Assembly: GCA_035693025.1 (NCBI GenBank)
Contig: DASSHI010000027.1
Coordinates: forward strand, 1-64,000
Origin: VRUE01 sp035693025
GTDB lineage: Bacteria > Actinomycetota > Thermoleophilia > Solirubrobacterales > 70-9
DNA: 64,000 bases
Direction: 5' to 3'
Translations under genes and position numbers: made by a program
Shown here: piece after piece, positions 1 through 6,361 of the stretch
How positions within the stretch are numbered: the stretch's first letter is position 1
Layout: every line of letters begins with the position of its first letter
Notes under the pieces: generated by a model
Told to the model about the DNA's origin: nothing
Databases searched by the model: none
The model's input: only the letters and a program-made list of their open reading frames with translations

Positions 1-420
1 AGCTTGCTCGACGTCTCCTGCACGAAATCGCCGAGCCGCTGCATGGCCGTGGGGGGCTGGAAGAACAGCGCTGGTGAACAGTTCACGCTGGCCTACCGCT
101 TCAACGGATCCTCGACCTGGACGCTGCAAAGCACTCCGAACCCCTACGGGAGCAGCGAAAACCGCTTTCAAGACGTCTCCTGCGCGACCGAAACGTCCTG
201 CACGGCAGCCGGGATCTCGGTCGATGGCGGAGGGAGGACCCAAACCTTAGCCCAGGAGTGGAATGGGACTAGCTGGTCGATCAAGGGCACTCCGAACCCT
301 GCCGGTGCGGCGTTTGGCGGCCTCTTCGGCGTCTCGTGCCAGGGCACTACCTGCATGGGGGCAGGATGGAGCACCGACGGCTCAGGGGTCGATACGACGT
401 TGGCGGAGCTCCAGGAATAG
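1..420 (+). CDS. Secreted repeat (beta-propeller-like) protein, 3' part only
   Basis: The frame is open from the window edge, so the 5' end is missing. The visible 139 residues contain spaced repeats of the type 'VSC....S.C.A.G', each followed by a hydrophobic/aromatic strand and a 'W.....PNP' segment. The spacing of about 50 residues and the paired cysteines suggest tandem beta-propeller blades. Such Cys-containing repeat proteins are common among exported proteins of Thermoleophilia and related actinobacteria, but I cannot name a function. The signal peptide would lie upstream of the window. It is unclear whether the gene belongs to the mobile region that follows or to the chromosome. Confidence 0.6.
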   Translation, partial: SLLDVSCTKSPSRCMAVGGWKNSAGEQFTLAYRFNGSSTWTLQSTPNPYGSSENRFQDVSCATETSCTAAGISVDGGGRTQTLAQEWNGTSWSIKGTPNPAGAAFGGLFGVSCQGTTCMGAGWSTDGSGVDTTLAELQE

Positions 421-494
421 ATCCGTTTCACCCCGAGGGCAGACGTCAATATAAGATTGAGACCTCCGACAGATTGGCGGTCCTCGTAGCCGCG

Positions 495-761
495 ATGATC
501 GGGTCGATTGTCAAGGGGCAGGCCACAGCTGCCGACTCGGAGCAAATACGCAACGGTGAGCACCTGCTCGCAATCGGTCGCGCTCTAGCTGCCTTGCTGG
601 CGAGCCACGCAGCTACCGGCGAGGTTCTGGCGCTTTACGCGGTGGCACACGGCACGTCGAGCACCTTCCTTTATGTCGGGACTCTTGTTGCACTTGCTTC
701 AGTTGGCGCAGCGATCCTGCTTTTCGCCGTAACTCGAATTGGTCAACCACCTAGGAGCTAA
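495..761 (+). CDS. Small putative membrane protein or membrane-protein remnant
   Basis: This 88-residue frame starts at the first ATG after a stretch with no convincing start. It contains an Ala/Leu-rich helix (about residues 25-45) and a clear C-terminal membrane span (about 55-80) ending in a basic tail. The tail looks like the last helix of a transporter such as an MFS drug exporter, so this may be a decayed gene rather than an intact one. There is no obvious ribosome binding site. The frame opens further upstream but there overlaps the preceding gene in another frame. Low certainty. Confidence 0.3.
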   Translation: MIGSIVKGQATAADSEQIRNGEHLLAIGRALAALLASHAATGEVLALYAVAHGTSSTFLYVGTLVALASVGAAILLFAVTRIGQPPRS

Positions 762-807
762 AGGTGGTGCCGGATGGCGTTGGCCGGGCCCGGCGCCTTC
801 ACCAGCG

Positions 808-1047
808 CTACCCAAGGTGCTTTTCGACGCCTCGAGCTATCTCGACTATGGAAACGTCGAGCGCGTCTGCGATCGCCATTACGGCAGCCCACGAGGGGTT
901 GGCGTGGCCGCGCTCGATGCCCGACAGATGCGCGACCGTGATCCCGGCTCTTTGGGCGACGGCTTCCTGGGTCATTCCGGTCTTCCCCCGCAGCTCGCGG
1001 ATCGCGGTGCCGAGCGCCGGCTGCGGCTTGCTTGAGCGGCGCATCAC
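808..1047 (-). CDS. XRE-family transcriptional regulator
   Basis: A 79-residue single-domain helix-turn-helix protein. Residues about 10-70 follow the classic XRE pattern: a first helix, 'MTQEAVAQRAGITVAHLSGI' as the recognition region, then the dimer/packing part 'P....VMAIADALDVS'. The length is typical of phage- and plasmid-type cI/Cro-like repressors. It is divergent from the operon beginning at 1202, with about 150 bp between the starts. The likely role (inference) is repression of that operon and of itself, as in a phage-like switch. Confidence 0.85.
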   Translation of the reverse strand: MMRRSSKPQPALGTAIRELRGKTGMTQEAVAQRAGITVAHLSGIERGHANPSWAAVMAIADALDVSIVEIARGVEKHLG

Positions 1048-1148
1048 GGCGACAACCGTTTCAGATCGAGACGCGGCAATCTTGCCTGAAACCGTGGGAC
1101 TTGTGATTTAGTTGTAGTTACGCTACGTTTGCGCTTCATACAAAAAGT

Positions 1149-1177
1149 GCCCCCGCGCTGGTGGAACAGCCGGGGGC
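1149..1177 (+). promoter_or_regulatory. Hairpin in the leader of the 1202-2512 operon
   Basis: The arms GCCCCCG (1149-1155) and CGGGGGC (1171-1177) enclose a second pair GCTG/CAGC (1157-1160, 1167-1170) with a GTGGAA loop. The hairpin sits just before the Shine-Dalgarno AGGAGG (1185-1190) and the ATG at 1202. It may protect the mRNA or modulate translation. The AT-rich stretch 1080-1146 upstream probably holds the divergent promoters and XRE operators. I could not assign a clear -35/-10 pair. Confidence 0.45.
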
Positions 1178-1201
1178 GTGGCACAGGAGGGGTTAGCTCC
1201 C

Positions 1202-1495
1202 ATGCAAGACAAGGTTATTGGCGCGGGCAATGAACGCGCCGCGCCCACCGCCCGGGAGGACTACCGCGACCAGGCGGCCGTCCTTCGGCAAATCCTCGAC
1301 CTCCACCCCGAGCCGCTGACGCTCGCTGAGTTGACGCGGGAAATGACCCACGACTCGACCGACTTCCAGGAGAGGGACCGGATCGAGCGAGCCGTCCGCG
1401 ACCTGATCGGCGGCGGGTTGCTGCACCTCGTCGGCGATCTCGTCCTCCCGACCAGGGCCGCTGTGCTTTGCGGCTCGATCTACGACGCCGGATGA
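1202..1495 (+). CDS. Small winged-helix-like protein of mobile element
   Basis: A 97-residue protein. The ATG at 1202 is chosen over an upstream GTG because AGGAGG lies at 1185-1190 with suitable spacing. The body ('VLRQILDLHPEPLTLAELTREM', quoted here only as landmarks around residues 28-50; then 'IERAVRDLIGGGLLHLVGDLVLPT') reads like a winged-helix domain with helix-helix-helix-wing order. Function is unknown. It is the first gene of a four-gene operon with stop/start overlaps, which suggests translational coupling and a regulatory or replication-control role for the element. Confidence 0.6.
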   Translation: MQDKVIGAGNERAAPTAREDYRDQAAVLRQILDLHPEPLTLAELTREMTHDSTDFQERDRIERAVRDLIGGGLLHLVGDLVLPTRAAVLCGSIYDAG

Positions 1496-1782
1496 TGGAC
1501 GGCCGGCACGTGGATAGGGAAGCTGCACGGCGGCTCGGCAAGAACCTGTGGAGAGCCCGCCGCCGGGTGGGCTATTCCCAGGAAGAACTCGGCAGCCTCG
1601 CTTGCCTTCACCGCACCGAGATAGGGATGGTGGAGAACGGTGCGCGGCTGCCTCGGATCGACACGCTGATGAAGCTCGCCGCCGCCCTGGAAGTTCGGGT
1701 GGAAGCGCTGGTGGAGGGGATCGAGTGGCTGCCGCCTGGTCCCCCAGCCAGCGGGAGCTTCGCGGTTAGGAGGACGCCATGA
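1492..1782 (+). CDS. XRE-family transcriptional regulator
   Basis: A 96-residue protein whose ATG overlaps the previous stop (ATGA). A standard XRE helix-turn-helix lies at about residues 12-70: 'LGKNLWRARRRVGYSQEEL', then 'HRTEIGMVENGARLPRIDTL', then 'LAAALEV'. The C-terminal tail is Pro-rich. It is the second XRE protein in the element, on the opposite strand from the one at 808-1047. The pair resembles a repressor/anti-repressor layout, which is inference. Confidence 0.8.
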   Translation: MMDGRHVDREAARRLGKNLWRARRRVGYSQEELGSLACLHRTEIGMVENGARLPRIDTLMKLAAALEVRVEALVEGIEWLPPGPPASGSFAVRRTP

Positions 1783-2000
1783 CCCAGGAGAAAATGACCC
1801 TTCGACTTCCCGAGTCGATTGGGAAGCAACTCCGCGCTATCGCCGAAGCCGAGGGGGTTCCAGTTGAGGAGGTTCTTCGGCAAGGCATCGAGAACCACAT
1901 CGCGGCAAACGTCCGCGCAGAGGACTTCAAAGAGCGCTTGGCAAAGCGCATGGAAGAAGATCGAGAAGTTCTCAGAGACCTTGGGATGGAGGTCGAGTGA
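1779..2000 (+). CDS. Ribbon-helix-helix (CopG/Arc-like) small regulator
   Basis: A 73-residue protein. An N-terminal strand 'KMTLRLPESIGKQLRAIAEA' followed by 'VPVEEVLRQGIENHI' matches the beta-alpha-alpha ribbon-helix-helix fold, in which the short strand inserts into the DNA major groove. The rest is a charged helix. The start overlaps the previous stop (ATGA) and the end overlaps the next start (TGATG). RHH proteins of this size control plasmid copy number, toxin-antitoxin operons or conjugation. No toxin is adjacent, so a copy or transfer regulator is more likely (inference). Confidence 0.7.
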   Translation: MTQEKMTLRLPESIGKQLRAIAEAEGVPVEEVLRQGIENHIAANVRAEDFKERLAKRMEEDREVLRDLGMEVE

Positions 2001-2512
2001 TGAGAGAAGGTCTGCCCTTCGCCCTCGCGTCCTCGATCCGCAATCCCTTCAGCCGGGACATATTGCGCTATTGCGTTCTGGCGCAGCGGCCGGTCAGCCT
2101 CGACGAGCTGGCGGCGGAGTTGGAGAAGCCGCGCTACCAACTCAGAGATCACGCCGAAGAAATGGCGATGCTGGGGGCGCTGAAAGCCTCCGAAGAGTTG
2201 TGGCCGTGGCGTCCGGCAGGCCATCGCTACGAGGTCACGGAGCGGCTGATGGAATCGACCTGGGCGCTGACCGGCCTCGGTCTGATGCCCGGTGATCGGT
2301 GGGGGCTCCCCGACGATCAGGCCGAGAAGATCAATAAGCACATCGCCGAGCGGCGCAAGGACAAGGAGTTCATAGAGCGCCTCGATCGCCGGCTCGAGGA
2401 AGACCTCCCGCTCTTCGAACGCATGGCAGGCGAGGACAAGCCCTTGCGCCTCTGGCGGCGGGCGCGGGATTGGCTGCGGTCAGCGTTTCCACGTCGAAAG
2501 GGCGATCTCTAG
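2000..2512 (+). CDS. Winged-helix DNA-binding protein of mobile element
   Basis: A 170-residue protein. Residues 8-75 look like an ArsR/helix_turn_helix_5-type winged helix ('IRNPFSRDILRYCVL', 'VSLDELAAELEKPRYQL', 'HAEEMAMLGALKA'), used by proteins that sense a signal or control element genes. The C-terminal half is a highly charged helix (about residues 110-160) likely to be coiled coil. The start overlaps the upstream stop, and a GTG one codon earlier is also possible. It is the last gene of the regulator operon. Exact function unknown. Confidence 0.6.
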   Translation: MREGLPFALASSIRNPFSRDILRYCVLAQRPVSLDELAAELEKPRYQLRDHAEEMAMLGALKASEELWPWRPAGHRYEVTERLMESTWALTGLGLMPGDRWGLPDDQAEKINKHIAERRKDKEFIERLDRRLEEDLPLFERMAGEDKPLRLWRRARDWLRSAFPRRKGDL

Positions 2513-2933
2513 CTTCGTTCGTAGGAGGGCACGGCAGGGCGTTGCCCCTCACCTGTGTGACGGCTGTGTGACGAAGTTTTCCCGGCCCACTTTTCCCGCT
2601 CGCCTCCCTGTTGAAGTGGATGGCGAGAAAAGAAATTCAGAAAAACGGGGGCCACTTTGGCTCCTCGTGCCTCCGTTTCTATGTGGAGGCGATTTTCATT
2701 GAAAAAGATGCCGGATTCGGTCGGCTCAAACGACGGATGGGTAGATGCCTGTCTCCGTCAAGAGCCGCACTGGTGCCGAGAGCATTTGGAGCTTGCGCTC
2801 TGCCTCTGCCGGCCTTGCCAATCGCCCTGAGCCCGATCGGCAAGGTCCGACCTCGCGGATTCGGCATCAGTACGCGGAAGGGGGGTCGGGTCGGGCGCGC
2901 CCGAGTCTCTACCACCCAAGTCGGAGATCGGTG
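2513..2933. other. 421-bp intergenic region with tandem 10-bp repeat
   Basis: No convincing gene is present. A tandem direct repeat CTGTGTGACG occurs at 2553-2562 and 2564-2573 (11-bp period, one helical turn), which is operator-like. An A-rich tract (about 2628-2645) is unusual for this GC-rich sequence. A small frame across 2611-2934 has no recognisable domain and no ribosome binding site. The region lies just upstream of the replication-relaxation gene and could hold its promoter or a replication/transfer site. Confidence 0.4.
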
Positions 2934-4574
2934 ATGGCCGGTAGCTCTTCCTCATCCGGCACTCGCTCCGGCTGCTCCCGCTCCCCCTCGACGCGGACCC
3001 CGGCGCTCTCTGACCTCGACCGCCGGATTCTCGATCTCCTCTCCTTCCTCCGGGTCCTGACCCAGACGCAGCTCGCCAAGTTGATGTCACCCGAGACCCC
3101 GCCAAGAACGGTTCGCTATCGAACCGCCCGCCTCGCCAAGCTCGGCCTCATCGGGCGCACTCGCCCTTATCGGGAACGCGGATCGGCGCCGCATCATCTG
3201 TGGCCGACGCGGAAGGGCGAGGCGATCGCCGAAGGAGGGCCGCCGTCGCGCGGGGGCGAGCGGCGCGAGCCGAATCCCCTCTTCCTCGCCCACGCCGCCT
3301 CAATCAGCGAGCTGTACGTGGCGCTGAAGACGGGGCTGCCCGACGGCCTGGAACTGACGGGCTTCGAGCGCGAGGCAGAAGCGCGGGAGGCGTTCCGGGG
3401 CTATGACGGCAAGGAGCACGCCGTGGCGCCGGACGCCTGCATCCAGGTCAAGGAGGCAGACGGGCGCGTCTTGCTCGGCCTGGTCGAGCTTGACCTGGGG
3501 ACGATGTCGGCCCGCCAACTGAAGGCGAAGGCCGAGGGCTACGGCGAATACGTGAAGCGCGAAGGCTGGCGGCAGCGCAACTCCTACTGCCCGCCGCTCC
3601 TGTTCATCACCACCTCAGAGAAACGGGCGCGCTCGTTCCTCGCCACCTGCAGGCGGACGGTCGACCGGGAGCGGATGCTCGTCGCCGCCACCGGGTCGGC
3701 GCGGGACATCGGCCGCGCGTTGACCGCACCGAAGTGGTTGGCCGGCGAGAGGGAAGGCGTCGATCTCCTCGCGGTCCTCCGCGGAGCCCGCCGTCCCTAC
3801 GACGAAGAATGCGAACAGCGGGAGGCCGAGCGCCGCGAGAAAGACGCCGAGCGCGAGCGGCTGCGCTCCGACCCCGCGGCGCTCCGCGAGCACCTGCGGA
3901 AGTGGCGCCACCGCGACTGGGGCATCGACCGACTCGGCCCCCTCGTGGCCACGGCGCTGGAGGTCACCCTGGAGCGAGACGAGGAGCTGGCCGAGGCCGA
4001 ACGCCAAGTGCTGCTCGCGCTCGCCGCGATGTTCGCCGATCCCCTGCACCTCCAGCTCGCCGAGGGCGAGCCGACCCCCGAGAGGCAGGCCGTCCTCAAC
4101 GAGCTCGTTGAGTATCAGCGGACGCGCCAGCTCCAAGCGATCGAGGAGCTGGCCCAGCGCTTCGGCGAGGGGCCGGCATTGCGGAAGGCTCGCGGCCGCC
4201 TGCGGGCCGGGGAGCTGCTGGCGGTGGCCGATCTCTCCGCGCTGCGGCTTGGGGCGGAAGATGACGGACGGTCCCGAGCCGAGCAGGAGCGACTCCGCTC
4301 TGCCTATCTCTCCTCTCGCGAAGAGCGAGCTTTGTATCGCTGGAAGTCCCAGCGCCTCTTCACGCGCCTTCACAGCGGGCCGGAGGACTTCCTCGAGGAG
4401 ATCGACTGCAGGACCCTGCGGCTCTGCTGCTCCTGCGAGGAGGTCGCTTATCCCGATCCCGAGCGGGCAAGATACGAACGCGGGCGGCGCGACGTCGCCT
4501 TCCGCTGTTACTTCTGCGACGGCAGAAATCTTGCGGAGTGGGAGCCCTCGGCGGGCGGGAGGACAACCTTTTGA
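2934..4574 (+). CDS. Replication-relaxation family protein (ReplicRelax)
   Basis: A 546-residue protein. The N-terminal 100 residues are a winged-helix module ('LSDLDRRILDLLSFLRVLTQ', 'RTVRYRTARLAKLGLIGRTR'). This is followed by the ReplicRelax-type region in which a helical segment ('LAHAASISELYVALK') leads to an alpha/beta core binding a 'DACIQVKE...GLVELDLGTM' strand set. The C-terminus has a treble-clef-like zinc site with CCSC and CYFC pairs around residues 496 and 525. The family is found on actinobacterial and Bacillota plasmids and integrative elements, where it is linked to plasmid relaxation and mobilisation. Residues 285-440 are rich in Arg/Glu helices. The ATG at 2934 was chosen because the frame upstream has no domain content. 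This gene is the best marker that 1-7.8 kb is a mobile element. Confidence 0.75.
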   Translation: MAGSSSSSGTRSGCSRSPSTRTPALSDLDRRILDLLSFLRVLTQTQLAKLMSPETPPRTVRYRTARLAKLGLIGRTRPYRERGSAPHHLWPTRKGEAIAEGGPPSRGGERREPNPLFLAHAASISELYVALKTGLPDGLELTGFEREAEAREAFRGYDGKEHAVAPDACIQVKEADGRVLLGLVELDLGTMSARQLKAKAEGYGEYVKREGWRQRNSYCPPLLFITTSEKRARSFLATCRRTVDRERMLVAATGSARDIGRALTAPKWLAGEREGVDLLAVLRGARRPYDEECEQREAERREKDAERERLRSDPAALREHLRKWRHRDWGIDRLGPLVATALEVTLERDEELAEAERQVLLALAAMFADPLHLQLAEGEPTPERQAVLNELVEYQRTRQLQAIEELAQRFGEGPALRKARGRLRAGELLAVADLSALRLGAEDDGRSRAEQERLRSAYLSSREERALYRWKSQRLFTRLHSGPEDFLEEIDCRTLRLCCSCEEVAYPDPERARYERGRRDVAFRCYFCDGRNLAEWEPSAGGRTTF

Positions 4575-4641
4575 CCGCCACTTGCGGATTCCGAGCGATG
4601 GAGACGGGGGAGAGCTTCCCCCCGCCCAGGCTTAGGAGGTT

Positions 4642-4944
4642 GTGAGCCCCTTATCTTCATCGCCTCCAAGGAAAGCCGCCAAGGATGCAGGTCGCATTTC
4701 ACCTCCCGCTCAAGGCAGGGCGGTCCCGCTCAATCCGAACGCGAAACCGATAGGAGCCGGCGGGGCGAAGAGGCGACGCGCCGTGCGACCTGCCGGCGGC
4801 GATGCGGAGGCGCGTGAGCGATTCGCCCGCACCTTTGCCGACGTTCTGTCAGGGCGCTTCGGCGGCCGTTGGGCTGTCGAGTGGGAGGGTGCGGATCGGT
4901 CGCCACGGGTCCCAAGCCGGGACGTGCAGGCCGGCGAGGAGTAG
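4642..4944 (+). CDS. Doubtful small ORF downstream of ReplicRelax gene
   Basis: A possible 100-residue protein starting at GTG. AGGAGG at 4634-4639 is only 2 nt from the start, which is too close for a normal Shine-Dalgarno. The N-terminal half is low-complexity, and the C-terminal half reads plausibly as protein ('ARERFARTFADVLSGRFGG'). It overlaps the recombinase remnant on the other strand (4849-4968), and the two reading frames cannot both be meaningful. I favour the reverse-strand remnant. Confidence 0.25.
   Translation: MSPLSSSPPRKAAKDAGRISPPAQGRAVPLNPNAKPIGAGGAKRRRAVRPAGGDAEARERFARTFADVLSGRFGGRWAVEWEGADRSPRVPSRDVQAGEE
4849..4898. repeat. 50-bp direct repeat, copy 1 (partner 6312-6361)
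   Basis: This segment is 88 percent identical by eye to 6312-6361 in the same orientation. The second copy covers the 3' end of the recombinase gene. The similarity continues weakly a few bases past the stop codon. The simplest reading is duplicated recombinase-gene DNA. A role as an attachment-site-like repeat is a weaker alternative. Confidence 0.7.
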
Positions 4945-4968
4945 GAGCGCTCGCTCCGCCGTCAGCGC
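4849..4968 (-). pseudogene. Remnant C-terminus of a second serine recombinase
   Basis: Read on the reverse strand, 40 codons ending in TGA encode a tail with the landmarks 'AERALLLLAG', 'PIRTLPLDSP' and 'EAP-stop'. The intact recombinase at 6312-7793 ends with 'AERARLFLAG', 'TIRTLPLDGP' and 'EAP-stop'. The match in order, spacing and stop position shows the same C-terminus without the rest of the gene. The DNA match is strongest over 4849-4898 against 6312-6361 (44 of 50 identical by eye). The upstream part has been replaced by the small gene at 4962-5177. This suggests an older element or recombinase copy that was cut away. Confidence 0.6.
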
Positions 4969-5177
4969 CGATGCGCTGGTTCGATCAGGCGGATCTTCGA
5001 TAGGGGCGCGAAGACGATCCGCGCAGCTGCACCCAGCTTCGGCCTGGTGACCTCGACCATCGCCGTGTCACCATCGCGCAGTTCGAGGACGCCGCCGCGC
5101 GCGCCGGCAGGCGCGTCATCGACGCGCTCGGTCAACTCGACAATGTCGAAGGCAGCAATCTTGTGGGCTACGGCCAT
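4962..5177 (-). CDS. DUF4926-like small protein (pair with DUF6883-like gene)
   Basis: A 71-residue protein. The pattern 'FDIVELTERV....AGARGGVLELRDGDTAMVEVT' matches the small SH3/KOW-like barrel of DUF4926, whose members start with 'D.V.L' and contain a 'G..G.V..V' turn. It lies directly downstream of the DUF6883-like gene on the same strand with a 10-bp gap. From memory these two families frequently occur as neighbours in two-gene cassettes resembling toxin-antitoxin or immunity pairs. Function is not established. It sits inside the mobile region as likely cargo. Confidence 0.6.
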   Translation of the reverse strand: MAVAHKIAAFDIVELTERVDDAPAGARGGVLELRDGDTAMVEVTRPKLGAAARIVFAPLSKIRLIEPAHRR

Positions 5178-5187
5178 AGGGACAATG

Positions 5188-5535
5188 TTAGGGGCTCGGG
5201 TAGGCGGTTACCAGCCGCGGCGCAGCGCTGGAATCCTCGTAGTGCCAGCTCATGGTGACCCTCGCGCTCCGCGTCCCGATCATCACGCGCTCCCTGATTC
5301 CGCAGACCACGCCCTCTCCTCCTCGATCGCGGACCTCCACGATCACCGCGGTCTCTGCCGCCGAGGCGAGCGCCCGCCAAACCCGCTCCCGGTCTTCCAG
5401 ACCGACGCCAAAGACCTGTTGCCATTCGCGGCCGTGCCCTCGCGGGGCAAGAATCCATTCCTCGAACTTGATCGGTTCGTGCCGGCAGGCGCTTGCCCGC
5501 GGAAGCGGCTCTCCTGTCTGGGGCGGCCATCCCAT
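5188..5535 (-). CDS. DUF6883-like protein (possible toxin-like partner)
   Basis: A 115-residue protein. The N-terminal 'IKFEEWILAPRGHGREWQQV', the middle 'RERVWRALASAAETAVIVEV' and the terminal 'PRLVTAYPSP' follow the DUF6883 plan. In that family a short segment after the N-terminal helix is followed by a sheet that ends in 'PRLVTAYP'. The partner DUF4926-like gene follows 10 bp later. Catalytic residues are not known to me. The likely role (inference) is one half of a small two-gene defence or addiction cassette carried by the element. Confidence 0.6.
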   Translation of the reverse strand: MGWPPQTGEPLPRASACRHEPIKFEEWILAPRGHGREWQQVFGVGLEDRERVWRALASAAETAVIVEVRDRGGEGVVCGIRERVMIGTRSARVTMSWHYEDSSAAPRLVTAYPSP

Positions 5536-5599
5536 GGCCGCGGCAGCCTAATAGGCAGGTCGGTAGAGGGTCAGTTAGACAGCCGCCGTTACCGAGAGA

Positions 5600-6292
5600 A
5601 TGCCTTGCGTGGATAGGGCCGAACGCTGGGCGCGTGCGAAGGCTGAAACGCACGGCCTCAAAGATTGGAGGCGAGGAGTCGCCACGGCAGTCGCCGCGGG
5701 CGTGTGCTCCGTCCTCGTGCTCGCTTTGTTCGGGCCAGAGGACGCAGAGGTGGCCGAGGCTCTGGTCATCGGAGGTTCGATTCTTGGGGCGTACATTCTG
5801 CGTCCGTTGGCTGAACTTGCTTGGAACTTCGCCTGGGGGCCGTGGCGCGCCCTTAACGAGGCTGTCTCTGCCCTCTCGCGTAAGCAGAGCGAAATCAAAG
5901 CGCCGGATGAACGCGAGCGTGCGGCAAGCCGAGCGAAAGTCATTAGGGCCAGGCTGCAGATCCTTAGGAGCCTTGAGGGGGAGTTGCGCCCCATCCGGAA
6001 GCGTCTTGCCGAGGCCCAGGAAAAAGGCTACGCGGTCTCACTGAGCATCCGTCACCCCTTCTGGGATGCGGCCGAAAAACAGGGGTTCGGTGGTGTGGCC
6101 GACATGCAAGGGCTTTTCGTGGAACTGCGCGATCTCATGGATGAACTGGAGGCTGTTGAACTTTCGCGAGTCAGCTCTATGGGCAAATTCGATTCCGATG
6201 ACTATGAGCGCCTAAGCAAAGCCCAGGCGATTGTCGAGAAGGCCCTCGGCATCCTGGAAGCCGAAATCGATCGCCTCGTCGCGGCCAAGTAG
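5600..6292 (+). CDS. Two-helix membrane protein with coiled-coil domain
   Basis: A 230-residue protein. The first 25 residues are basic and charged. Two membrane spans follow at about residues 27-46 and 53-75, then an Arg/Glu-rich helical stretch (about 80-135) and a C-terminal helical domain that ends in a heptad-like 'KAQAIVEKALGILEAEIDRL'. No known domain is recognised. Its codon use is less GC-biased than the chromosomal genes further right, which fits a mobile-element gene. It might be an exclusion or anti-phage membrane protein, but that is speculation. The start is the first ATG, and no strong ribosome binding site is visible. Confidence 0.65.
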   Translation: MPCVDRAERWARAKAETHGLKDWRRGVATAVAAGVCSVLVLALFGPEDAEVAEALVIGGSILGAYILRPLAELAWNFAWGPWRALNEAVSALSRKQSEIKAPDERERAASRAKVIRARLQILRSLEGELRPIRKRLAEAQEKGYAVSLSIRHPFWDAAEKQGFGGVADMQGLFVELRDLMDELEAVELSRVSSMGKFDSDDYERLSKAQAIVEKALGILEAEIDRLVAAK

Positions 6293-6311
6293 CCCTCCTT
6301 CCCGACGGTAT

Positions 6312-6361
6312 TCAGGGTGCTTCGGTGGGCGGCGGGCCGTCGAGTGGGAGGGTGCGGATCG
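6312..6361. repeat. 50-bp direct repeat, copy 2 (partner 4849-4898)
   Basis: This is the last 16 codons of the recombinase gene and its stop. See the copy at 4849-4898, which differs at six positions by eye. Confidence 0.7.

Noticed and set aside
4849..6361. The two 50-bp direct repeats as attL/attR of a small integrated cassette
   Set aside because: Serine-recombinase attachment sites normally share only a short core, and one copy here is the recombinase 3' coding end with matching upstream amino acids. Gene-derived duplication explains more. I keep att as a minor alternative.
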